Source: Nitrosopumilales archaeon
GTDB taxonomy: Archaea; Thermoproteota; Nitrososphaeria; Nitrososphaerales; Nitrososphaeraceae
Length of the DNA: 5,913 nt
Reading direction: 5' to 3'
Assembly: GCA_009665115.1 (NCBI GenBank)
Contig: WJXE01000273.1
Coordinates: 1 to 5,913, forward strand
Shown: piece after piece, positions 1 through 5,215 of the stretch
How positions within the stretch are numbered: the stretch's first letter is position 1
Layout: every line of letters starts with the position of its first letter
Made by a program: the position numbers and the translations under genes
Notes under the pieces: generated by a model
Database searches by the model: none
Told to the model about the DNA's origin: nothing
Seen by the model: the letters and a program-made list of their open reading frames with translations, nothing else

Positions 1-44
1 CTTATGATTATATTGGTTTTTAGTTTCGAATATTATTACTAAAT

Positions 45-536
45 TTAGATCGAAGTTATGCTCATCCTTGAGTCTTTGTTAACCCGATGTTTATCTATGA
101 ATCCTGATGTCGCAGCAATCACATATTTAGCGGGTTCTGTATTTTTATAAGTGCAGTCAGCCATATCAAAAGTACTCTTACATGGAGGTACGTCTTTTAC
201 CATATATACTACATTTCCATTTTCGTCAAACCAAATTAGATCAAGATTGTACCCTATATTTAAGAGCCACATTGAGTAAAGATCTGGCTTGTCATAAACT
301 AGAATCATCGCGGAATTAAATGGCATTTTTTCATGCCTGAACATAAGCCATCTTTCTTTTTCTGCACTAGACTTTGCAACTTCAACATTAATTACATCAT
401 GATTTATCCTAACTGTTCCTACAGGAAAGCCTGCAGGTGCATTTTTGACTCCTGGTGGAATAAACACAAGACCTAGCACGCCTAATGCAATAGCCGCAAT
501 CATAACTGGGATTAGAACTGCTATTTTGTGCACCAT
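45..536 (-). CDS. Membrane-anchored DUF192 family protein
   Basis: The 163-residue product has an N-terminal hydrophobic segment at about residues 4-27, which would act as a signal anchor and place the rest outside the membrane. A DUF192 domain follows at about residues 45-160. Family hallmarks visible are the MFRHEKMP stretch (65-72), the W90 region with N93 (the family usually has W-x-K-N-T here, so WLLN is a variant), the LDLIWFDENG strand-turn (98-107) followed by VVYMVKD, and then PPC...DC with C119 and C128. The C119/C128 pair could form a disulfide in an extracytoplasmic protein, but that is inference. The start is the ATG at 536, the only one giving the whole anchor. No convincing Shine-Dalgarno precedes it. 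DUF192 has no settled biochemical function. The gene stands alone, and I see no strong terminator before the window edge. Confidence 0.9.
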   Translation of the reverse strand: MVHKIAVLIPVMIAAIALGVLGLVFIPPGVKNAPAGFPVGTVRINHDVINVEVAKSSAEKERWLMFRHEKMPFNSAMILVYDKPDLYSMWLLNIGYNLDLIWFDENGNVVYMVKDVPPCKSTFDMADCTYKNTEPAKYVIAATSGFIDKHRVNKDSRMSITSI

Positions 537-922
537 GGTAAGTCAACAAAATACACTAGTTATTTGTTTTTTGTCAGTGTTGGTATATGTGAAATTCATG
601 TTCTCTATTTTGCTTGATGTTGAATCAAAGCGTTTCCCATTTCCATTTCAGCCGGTCATTAGTTATACAATATAGATTTGTTGTCGTCTTTATAATTGCC
701 ATTAGTATTCTAAGTTGATGTTGTTTTTCACTTTAGTTGCAGAACTGGGTGGGGAAAAAGCGGTAGCAGTGTAATGCAAGCCTCGGTCCTCGGTCTGCAT
801 ACTTGAAATCAAATACTTTCTACAAGTAGATTGAGTGTCTTATTATATTAATATTTTTACAAGTCCATTAAATAATTTTTTTCTGGTTTATGGCCTGGTT
901 GAGCCTATTTTTCAATTATTAA
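537..922. other. Intergenic region between DUF192 gene and Cys-rich gene
   Basis: This 386-bp stretch holds no gene I can support. It should contain the promoter of the minus-strand DUF192 gene near its left end and the 3' end of the minus-strand Cys-rich gene near its right end, but I cannot single out a clear TATA box. A plus-strand T-run lies at about 871-878. The only distinct structure is the 7-bp tandem repeat at 781-794. An open frame on the plus strand across 445-675 overlaps the DUF192 coding sequence antisense and does not look like a protein. Confidence 0.5.
774..800. repeat. Tandem CCTCGGT repeat inside a short inverted repeat
   Basis: CCTCGGT occurs twice back to back at 781-787 and 788-794. 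It is flanked by ATGCA (774-778) and its reverse complement TGCAT (796-800), so the block could fold as a small stem-loop. It is more GC-rich than its surroundings. No function is evident. Confidence 0.5.
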
Positions 923-1153
923 TTAATTATTCAGCATATCAAGTGGTATATTCTTCGCGAGTACTCGTTCAATAAGTTCCCGTACTAAAAGCTCCTTACA
1001 TTCAATACAGAAATATGCTTCCTTGAACGTCAAACTATGATTGGGCATAAGGACAGGTCCAAAGCTAGGGTTTCCTTTGCATTCTGGTACGGCACACGCA
1101 CGTTCTTGTTTGTGTTTCATTTTGATATCTCTATCGGGACATTCATTTAGCAT
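923..1153 (-). CDS. Small cysteine-rich, probably zinc-binding protein
   Basis: With a start at 1153 the product has 76 residues. Cysteines are arranged C20-x4-C25 and C49-x2-C52, about 23 residues apart, with H39 between them. This suggests a single treble-clef or zinc-ribbon-like site, followed by a helical tail (ELLVRELIERVLA). I do not recognise the family and assign no function. I chose the ATG at 1153 because GGAGG lies 9 nt upstream. The frame stays open to an ATG at 1213, which would add 20 residues and run through a perfect palindrome, making it less likely. An ATG at 1120 would keep all four ligand cysteines and is also possible, because an AT-rich box at about 1170-1177 would place transcription initiation near 1150. 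The gene has no co-oriented close neighbour. Confidence 0.75.
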   Translation of the reverse strand: MLNECPDRDIKMKHKQERACAVPECKGNPSFGPVLMPNHSLTFKEAYFCIECKELLVRELIERVLAKNIPLDMLNN

Positions 1154-1160
1154 ATAAGAC

Positions 1161-1167
1161 TTCCTCC
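1161..1167 (-). promoter_or_regulatory. Shine-Dalgarno deciding the start at 1153
   Basis: On the minus strand GGAGGAA lies here, with 9 nt between GGAGG and the ATG at 1153. It is the strongest ribosome binding site in the window and favours 1153 over the longer frame start at 1213. Confidence 0.65.
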
Positions 1168-1199
1168 ATATATCCCGAAGATTGAAGAGTCGTGTTTTG

Positions 1200-1211
1200 G
1201 TCCTGCAGGAC
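1200..1211. repeat. Perfect 12-bp palindrome upstream of the Cys-rich gene
   Basis: GTCCTGCAGGAC is its own reverse complement. It ends 46 bp upstream of the start codon chosen for the minus-strand Cys-rich gene, the position of an operator or upstream activator site. Its symmetry is the only evidence. A chance occurrence cannot be excluded. Confidence 0.5.
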
Positions 1212-1280
1212 ATGTCAATTCGAATGGAACCAAAACAACGCCATTGCTTTGGTGCGAACCTAAAATATAAGTCATCGTGG

Positions 1281-1306
1281 ATACAGGTCTAAGACGTCTT
1301 CTGTAT
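1281..1306. repeat. Imperfect 26-bp palindrome
   Basis: ATACAG (1281-1286) pairs with CTGTAT (1301-1306), and inside them AAGAC (1291-1295) pairs with GTCTT (1296-1300). The only asymmetry is a 4-nt insertion (1287-1290) on one side. The central AAGACGTCTT is a perfect 10-bp palindrome with no loop, so a protein-binding site is more natural than an RNA hairpin. It lies between two divergent small zinc-protein genes. Confidence 0.45.
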
Positions 1307-1535
1307 TTAACACGTCCTATCATTTTAGGTTTTTCTCCGCTGTAATGCCTGAGAAGAAAAAGACTTCCGTCAGTTGCCTACTGTCAGTGTAACAATCGTT
1401 TAAAATTTATATGGATAGTTTTGCCATGTCAGGAAAAACTGCTCTGGAATCTTGATTCTAATTGAAGTCACTAAGAATATCCTCATAAAAAGAATTCAAT
1501 GAATGATCAAGTGTAAACAAGTATTGGACTATTAC

Positions 1536-1562
1536 CTATATAATTACCGGTTAGTATATTAA
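1536..1562 (+). promoter_or_regulatory. Candidate TATA boxes of the C2H2 gene
   Basis: Two AT-rich boxes lie upstream of the ATG at 1585: CTATATAATT at 1536-1545 and TTAGTATATTAA at 1551-1562. Archaeal transcription usually begins about 25 bp downstream of the TATA centre. The second box would therefore give a transcript starting at or next to the ATG (leaderless), and the first a leader of about 20 nt. No Shine-Dalgarno is visible, which favours the leaderless reading. Confidence 0.45.
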
Positions 1563-1584
1563 TCTCAAATTTAATCTATCAGTA

Positions 1585-1692
1585 ATGCAGTTCAATTTAT
1601 TCGGCAAGAAATTCAGATGTATCGTTTGCGGAAAGAAATTTAAGACTGAAGTAGAATTAGAACAACACCACAGCACAGAACACAAAAAATAA
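1585..1692 (+). CDS. 35-residue classical C2H2 zinc-finger protein
   Basis: The frame from the ATG at 1585 to the TAA at 1690-1692 encodes 35 residues that are almost entirely one zinc finger. The ligands are C12, C15, H28 and H33. The hydrophobic core is placed exactly as in the classical eukaryotic-type finger: C-x2-C-x3-F19-x5-L25-x2-H28-x4-H33. The chain is strongly basic (nine lysines plus R11), consistent with nucleic acid binding, though protein binding is also possible. Single-finger proteins of this kind are known in archaea. The gene sits alone on the plus strand, with a TATA-like box upstream and a T-rich stretch just after the stop, so it has its own transcription unit. It is short enough that automatic annotation could miss it. 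The exact fit to the finger pattern makes a chance frame unlikely. Confidence 0.85.
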   Translation: MQFNLFGKKFRCIVCGKKFKTEVELEQHHSTEHKK

Positions 1693-1697
1693 GTCAT

Positions 1698-1708
1698 CTT
1701 TTTTATTT
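1698..1708 (+). terminator. T-rich terminator after the C2H2 gene
   Basis: CTTTTTTATTT begins 5 nt after the stop codon. Archaeal termination commonly occurs at T-runs of this kind without a hairpin, so this is the likely 3' end of the C2H2 transcript. Confidence 0.6.
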
Positions 1709-2133
1709 CGCATATTGCTACTACAATGAAACCAAACCTTCTGGTTTCGTAACATCAGGTGGATACTCCAATATCCCATAAGGCATCTGCTAATAGAAGT
1801 TTCTCTTAATTTAGATAAAAAGATCAAAACAACAATCAGGTAGTAACCGAGTACCATCACCTTAAATAACAAAATGATTGTGGGTCTTTGGTTTAGATCT
1901 CTTTCACCTTCATCTAATACATGATTAACCTAATTATCAGAGTTCCGATTCCCCAACAGTGCAGTCATATACAATTTTTTATTATCGGTGATCGAACTAC
2001 TATTACTGGTTTTATATTCTATCAAGGATCTATTCCTTGTTTGGTAATGTCTGTAGAATCCAGAGACTGGGTTTGTACAAGATACTACGTGACCTTGCTT
2101 AGATGCGTTAGGTTTGAACTAAGACGGTACTTG
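1709..2133. other. Convergent intergenic region, C2H2 gene / wrbA
   Basis: This 425-bp stretch between two convergent genes has no supported gene. It contains three stem-loops: a 9-bp stem (one T-G pair) with a 7-nt loop at 1726-1750, CAAGGA/TCCTTG with a 5-nt loop at 2023-2039, and a 7-bp stem around CCAG-AGA-CTGG at 2057-2073. The last two lie downstream of the wrbA stop on the minus strand and could stabilise or end its transcript. None is followed by a T-run in that direction. Confidence 0.4.
1726..1750. repeat. 9-bp stem-loop
   Basis: ATGAAACCA (1726-1734) pairs with TGGTTTCGT (1742-1750) across a 7-nt loop, with one T-G wobble. It lies 34 bp past the C2H2 stop and beyond the T-run, so it might be a second barrier to transcription or a 3' processing signal. 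Confidence 0.4.
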
Positions 2134-2763
2134 TCAGACAAGCTTCCCAGCTATCTCTGCGACTCTTCTTCCCAGGGCTCTTGCCACTTTGATATCTGCT
2201 TCTTCGATTTCTTTATTGGCAAGCATTCCTACTATTCTGCTAGGTCCATATGGGCTGCCGCTCTCTGTAAGTTCTGGTACAGAATATGGGACACCTACTA
2301 TTATCATGCCATGGTGCAGCATAGGAAACATCATGGAAATTGCAGTACTCTCTTGACCGCCGTGAACAGATGCTGCACTGGTAAAAACTGCACCAACTTT
2401 TCCTACTAGAGAACCATTCACCCATAAACTGCTAGTTCCGTCCCACAATGCCTTCATAGGTGCTGCCATATTGCCAAACCTAGTAGGAGAACCAAAAATT
2501 ATCGCGGCATACTGAGGCAGTTCATTTACTAAATTCTCGATTGGTGTTGTAGGATATCTATCATTTAGATCTTCGACTACTTTACTCCAAGCTGGGTTCT
2601 GGGATACAACTTCCATAGGAACGTCATCTGCGATTCTTCTCATGGCAACGCTAATTCCTGATATTTCCTTAGCGCCGTATGCTATTTCTTCAGCCATTTT
2701 TGCAGTGTTTCCAAATCTGCTGTAAAACAAAATCATTATCTTTATCACCCTCTTTTCTGACAT
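2134..2763 (-). CDS. wrbA: NAD(P)H:quinone oxidoreductase, WrbA family flavoprotein
   Basis: The 209-residue product matches the WrbA flavodoxin-like family over its full length. These enzymes bind FMN as tetramers and reduce quinones by two electrons, avoiding semiquinone radicals and serving in oxidative defence. Visible motifs are the FMN phosphate loop SRFGNT (15-20), the signature GSPTRFGNMAAPMKALWD (91-108), the FMN-contact segment SAASVHGGQEST (129-140), LHHGMIIVGVPYS (149-161) and GSPYGPSRIVG (169-179). The frame extends to 2853, but the ATG at 2763 fits the family N-terminus (MSEKRVIKIMILFYS) and has GAGG 5 nt upstream. The nearest upstream gene on this strand ends 274 bp away, so wrbA probably has its own promoter. 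That gap holds a direct repeat CACAATCAT (2949-2957, 2965-2973) and a palindrome AATCATGATT (2968-2977) but no gene. Confidence 0.95.
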   Translation of the reverse strand: MSEKRVIKIMILFYSRFGNTAKMAEEIAYGAKEISGISVAMRRIADDVPMEVVSQNPAWSKVVEDLNDRYPTTPIENLVNELPQYAAIIFGSPTRFGNMAAPMKALWDGTSSLWVNGSLVGKVGAVFTSAASVHGGQESTAISMMFPMLHHGMIIVGVPYSVPELTESGSPYGPSRIVGMLANKEIEEADIKVARALGRRVAEIAGKLV

Positions 2764-2768
2764 TATGT

Positions 2769-2772
2769 CCTC
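2769..2772 (-). promoter_or_regulatory. Shine-Dalgarno deciding the wrbA start
   Basis: GAGG on the minus strand lies 5 nt before the ATG at 2763. The upstream in-frame starts at 2790 and 2853 have no comparable site and would add sequence foreign to WrbA. Confidence 0.6.
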
Positions 2773-2776
2773 ATTT

Positions 2777-2800
2777 TTTAAATATAGCATGTTATTTAAC
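2777..2800 (-). promoter_or_regulatory. Candidate TATA boxes of wrbA
   Basis: Two AT-rich boxes face wrbA: GTTAAATAAC (plus coordinates 2791-2800) and TATATTTAAA (2777-2786). The first would start the transcript near 2770, just including the Shine-Dalgarno and the ATG at 2763. The second would start it inside the coding sequence, so the first is preferred. Confidence 0.35.
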
Positions 2801-3037
2801 TTAGAGGCTGCTTTTACCACAAGAAAACGCGTTCTACTACCCACGCAGATCAATTTTTGGACTTTTCTACAACTATTTCGTTAACACCTAGCCTTCCTAA
2901 CAACTCTTCGTTAAAATAGCGAAGACGCATCAGAAAATTAGTTCAACTCACAATCATAACTAGACACAATCATGATTCCAAAAGCCTTTTTTATGGACAA
3001 TAATACCTAGATCGAGTGCTCTAATCTTATTAATGTG

Positions 3038-4573
3038 TCAGCTCTGATCAGGGTACTGAATAACTAAATTGCTCATATCAGCTCTATAGTAATCTAGTCT
3101 GTCTGGATCATATTTTTGTACAATCATTATACGTTCACCTCTGTTTATTCTGTTATCGATCACGTTGCGATGAACATAACTAGTTACAAATGTGTAACCT
3201 CTACGCCTTGCCTCTTTTAGGAAATGTAACCTAAGAAGGTGACCGCCAGTCTCTCCCCAATACCCAGGCTTAATGCTGATCCATTCCATATGTGCAGTAT
3301 TCTTTTTCCCCCAATTCTCATCGCGTGTACCAGATCGAAGCTTGTAATTCTCCAATGGTCCGCCTTTCACATAACCAGCTATTTTCGCTTCTTCATCTTC
3401 GATTCTCAAGGTGATTAGGATTGTATTGCTGTCAGAAAGTGACCTCATAAACTTCTCTGCGTTTAGATGTATTGGAGCAGGTAATTCTTTGTATATATTC
3501 AGTATAGATCGTGTGATATATGAATCAAGGTTGTCTTCAATTTTTTCTACTACTGATATAAGACTCAGTTCCTTTCTTCTGATTGAATTTCTTATGTTAA
3601 TCTCCTCTTCCCAACTTTCCTTGAAGGCCTCTACATTGTTAAAAAAATTTGTTTTGTATTCATTTGGGATGCCATGTAAAACACGCTCGACCATCTCTTT
3701 CTCCTCTTTTAATGCACTAAAATACTTGACCGATTCTTCATTTATCAGTGACGGATGCCATCCTAGAGAGTGTACATTACGTCGTGCAAGTTCTCTAGAA
3801 TGATCAAAATTACCAAGGCTATAGCCTGCAATACGGTCTGAAATAGAAAGAAACCATCCTAGATCTTCGTAGTGTTTTCGCACCATAATATCATTCTCAG
3901 GAATCCCAGCTGTTGTAAATAATTTTTGGATTCTCTTGTTTGCATGCTCCGCTATGATACCTTTGAAGGGATAGGCAGTGCGGTATATTAACGCAATTAT
4001 GATATCTATGCTTACTTCAAAATCATCTATCCAGCGTTTTATTTTACCGTCATTTCTTATGAACCTTTCAACAGAATCCTCATGTGGTTTATCGAATTGT
4101 TTCAAGGGATCATAGTCATGAAAAAGGGCAGCTATGAACAGAGTGATGATATCTTTTTGACTAAATCTATATTCTTGTCTCTTCTGCCCATTGGCTGCCA
4201 ACAAAGTAAAGTAAGCAACCTCAAGCTCATGATCGATATTGTGATAACCATAATAATTTATTCCAAGCCCATGTTTTGAAAATTCTGACACAGCATGTCT
4301 AATTATCTTGCTTACTAATTTACCATCTAGTCCCATACTTGTAGACAATTTACATATGTTGTCCCTAAGACCTGCCTGCTCAGTAATTCCACGGTTATAA
4401 CGTAACCACCAGGGAACTAACCTGATTCGTCTGTAAAACCCGTACCACCGTGGCAAAGGCTCGATCAGAGGATTGAATTGATTCAAATCTTCAGGATTTT
4501 GATTACTACTAGTATCAATATCATCCAAAACGACACCACGTTTGCCTATCTTTTCATTAGGTATTGGTGACAA
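3038..4573 (-). CDS. HD phosphodiesterase-like domain fused to a GNAT acetyltransferase-like domain
   Basis: The 511-residue product has two catalytic-type domains. Residues about 85-260 form an HD domain resembling class I cyclic nucleotide phosphodiesterases: YHNIDHELEV (H111, N112, H115), AALFHDYDP (H152, D153) and SISDRIAGY (D246). These match the general-acid His, the metal His, the HD pair and the last metal Asp of that family. The family's second His in HDxxH is replaced (HDYDP). A helical stretch (about 280-350) leads to a GNAT-like region (about 384-500): IAGYVKGG (398-405), WISIKPGYWGETGG (431-444) followed by a long helix, and YYRADM (495-500). The acetyl-CoA loop has a degenerate R/Q-x-x-G-x-G pattern. 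The N-terminal 80 residues, including WYGFYRRIRLVPWWLRYN, are unassigned. The start is TTG: a TGA in frame lies only one codon upstream, and GGAG sits 7 nt before. The enzyme may hydrolyse a cyclic nucleotide. The substrate is unproven. Confidence 0.9.
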   Translation of the reverse strand: MSPIPNEKIGKRGVVLDDIDTSSNQNPEDLNQFNPLIEPLPRWYGFYRRIRLVPWWLRYNRGITEQAGLRDNICKLSTSMGLDGKLVSKIIRHAVSEFSKHGLGINYYGYHNIDHELEVAYFTLLAANGQKRQEYRFSQKDIITLFIAALFHDYDPLKQFDKPHEDSVERFIRNDGKIKRWIDDFEVSIDIIIALIYRTAYPFKGIIAEHANKRIQKLFTTAGIPENDIMVRKHYEDLGWFLSISDRIAGYSLGNFDHSRELARRNVHSLGWHPSLINEESVKYFSALKEEKEMVERVLHGIPNEYKTNFFNNVEAFKESWEEEINIRNSIRRKELSLISVVEKIEDNLDSYITRSILNIYKELPAPIHLNAEKFMRSLSDSNTILITLRIEDEEAKIAGYVKGGPLENYKLRSGTRDENWGKKNTAHMEWISIKPGYWGETGGHLLRLHFLKEARRRGYTFVTSYVHRNVIDNRINRGERIMIVQKYDPDRLDYYRADMSNLVIQYPDQS

Positions 4574-4580
4574 GGGTCAG

Positions 4581-4607
4581 CTCCACAATTAGATAGTATA
4601 TTATATG
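4581..4607 (-). promoter_or_regulatory. Promoter and RBS of the HD-GNAT gene
   Basis: CATATAATATAC on the minus strand (4596-4607) is the best TATA box in the window. Its spacing predicts initiation at about 4576, almost at the TTG start codon at 4573. GGAG (4581-4584) lies 7 nt before the TTG. Both support translation from TTG, although if the transcript starts at 4576 the GGAG would not be in the mRNA and the message would be nearly leaderless. Confidence 0.55.
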
Positions 4608-4690
4608 TCTGACTAATAAACATAAAAAATCTCGTTATACTGTAGGCTTCTATTTAGAGAATATTAAAAATACGGCACAATTAGTCATTT

Positions 4691-4712
4691 TTTAGCTGCT
4701 AATACAGCTAAA
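4691..4712. repeat. Perfect 8-bp stem hairpin upstream of the HD-GNAT gene
   Basis: TTTAGCTG (4691-4698) and CAGCTAAA (4705-4712) are exact inverted repeats around the 6-nt loop CTAATA. The element lies about 85 bp upstream of the HD-GNAT TATA box, so it could be an upstream operator. Part of the right arm (ATACAGCTA) recurs at 4787-4795. No T-run follows in either direction, which argues against a terminator. Confidence 0.5.
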
Positions 4713-4930
4713 CCATACAAAAACTACTGGCACCCAGCACATATCTGGTTTGTTACATTCAGTTCCGCTAAATTCAAGCATTAATGATACAGCTAGTTTG
4801 GAAAAAGCGTATGATTATCAAAAAGGAGCGCGGCCTGCCATTTATTTTTAGGTATGTAGAGATTGACGTCAACTTATCATATCGCCAGCACAAACCTTTC
4901 CAAGTCCCGCTAAGTGGGCGCGCTTGAGCA

Positions 4931-5106
4931 ATACAAAACAATTCGCGAACGAGCCTAATGCGTTCGAGAATTAGACCGGGGATTGGCCTTTTGAGTCCAT
5001 CTAGATGTACTTCTAACAAGTGTCCGCGAAAACACCGAATTCGCACCCAATCCGTGATTTATCTCAAGATGATGGCGGATCTGCAGTTCGTTCGCGAATT
5101 TTGTAT
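4931..5106. repeat. Long-range inverted repeat (4931-4951 with 5089-5106)
   Basis: The 18 nt at 5089-5106 are the exact reverse complement of 4931-4951 apart from a 3-nt insertion (CAA, 4939-4941 or equivalent) in the left copy. Inside, GGATTGG (4980-4986) and CCAATCC (5047-5053) form a second nested pair, and GCGAA (5026-5030) and TTCGC (5040-5044) a third. Nested complementarity of this kind suggests either a folded RNA or the ends of a small non-autonomous mobile element. No target-site duplication is evident. Confidence 0.5.
4940..4972. repeat. 33-bp inverted repeat of the TTCGCGAA 12-mer
   Basis: AATTCGCGAACG (4940-4951) faces CGTTCGAGAATT (4961-4972) across a 9-nt spacer. The arms match at 11 of 12 positions. 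A third copy, CGTTCGCGAATT, at 5089-5100 is the exact reverse complement of the first. The layout is typical of sites for dimeric DNA-binding proteins. Confidence 0.6.
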
Positions 5107-5131
5107 ACAACCCGTAAACAGTTGTATACAA
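5089..5131. repeat. Twin TTGTATACAA palindromes abutting a third 12-mer
   Basis: The perfect 10-bp palindrome TTGTATACAA occurs at 5101-5110 and again at 5122-5131, centre to centre exactly 21 bp, or two helical turns. Taken together they form an inverted repeat with 11-bp arms and a 9-nt spacer (5112-5120). The first copy directly adjoins CGTTCGCGAATT (5089-5100). The cluster ends 165 bp upstream of the cyclase start, so it is a good candidate operator array for the cyclase gene or for both divergent genes. Confidence 0.65.
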
Positions 5132-5207
5132 TTGCCTGATTTTTAGTACTGGCAAGACTACATTGCGAAATCTACTGTAGCATTCCATATCTGTCTTGTA
5201 CATCTGT

Positions 5208-5215
5208 GTATATAC
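5208..5215 (+). promoter_or_regulatory. Candidate TATA box of the cyclase gene
   Basis: GTATATAC-type sequence (TATATA at 5209-5214) is the clearest TATA box ahead of the cyclase gene and predicts initiation near 5238, with a leader of roughly 60 nt. A weaker AT-rich box at about 5243-5253 would give a shorter leader. The twin palindromes lie about 80 bp upstream, compatible with activation rather than direct occlusion. Confidence 0.35.

Larger units (their letters stand above)
1214..1584. other. Divergent intergenic region, Cys-rich gene / C2H2 gene
   Basis: These 371 bp hold no gene I can support. The region contains an imperfect palindrome at 1281-1306, the near-palindrome GAATC-TT-GATTC at 1447-1458, and AT-rich boxes that could drive the plus-strand C2H2 gene. 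Two very short frames begin here (1345-1392 and near 1411), but neither has coding evidence. Confidence 0.5.

Noticed and set aside
445..675. 76-codon open frame on the plus strand
   Set aside because: It overlaps the DUF192 gene antisense, and its non-overlapping part is low-complexity and like no protein family.
1345..1392. 15-residue frame starting MPEKKK
   Set aside because: Too short, with no promoter or Shine-Dalgarno, and no family match. It is probably chance.
1657..1872. 71-codon open frame on the minus strand
   Set aside because: It overlaps the C2H2 gene and its terminator antisense. It is hydrophobic in places, but the composition looks like AT-rich non-coding DNA.
1921..2409. 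162-codon open frame on the plus strand
   Set aside because: More than half is antisense to wrbA, and the remainder has no recognisable motif and unusual cysteine and tyrosine content.
2906..2924. Hairpin CTTCGTT/AGCGAAG as a terminator for the HD-GNAT gene
   Set aside because: It lies over 110 bp past the stop, contains a wobble pair and is not followed by a T-run on the minus strand.
4955..4974. GTTCGAGA resembling a tRNA T-loop (CTAAT/ATTAG stem)
   Set aside because: The loop is 10 nt rather than 7, and no acceptor, D or anticodon arm can be built around it.
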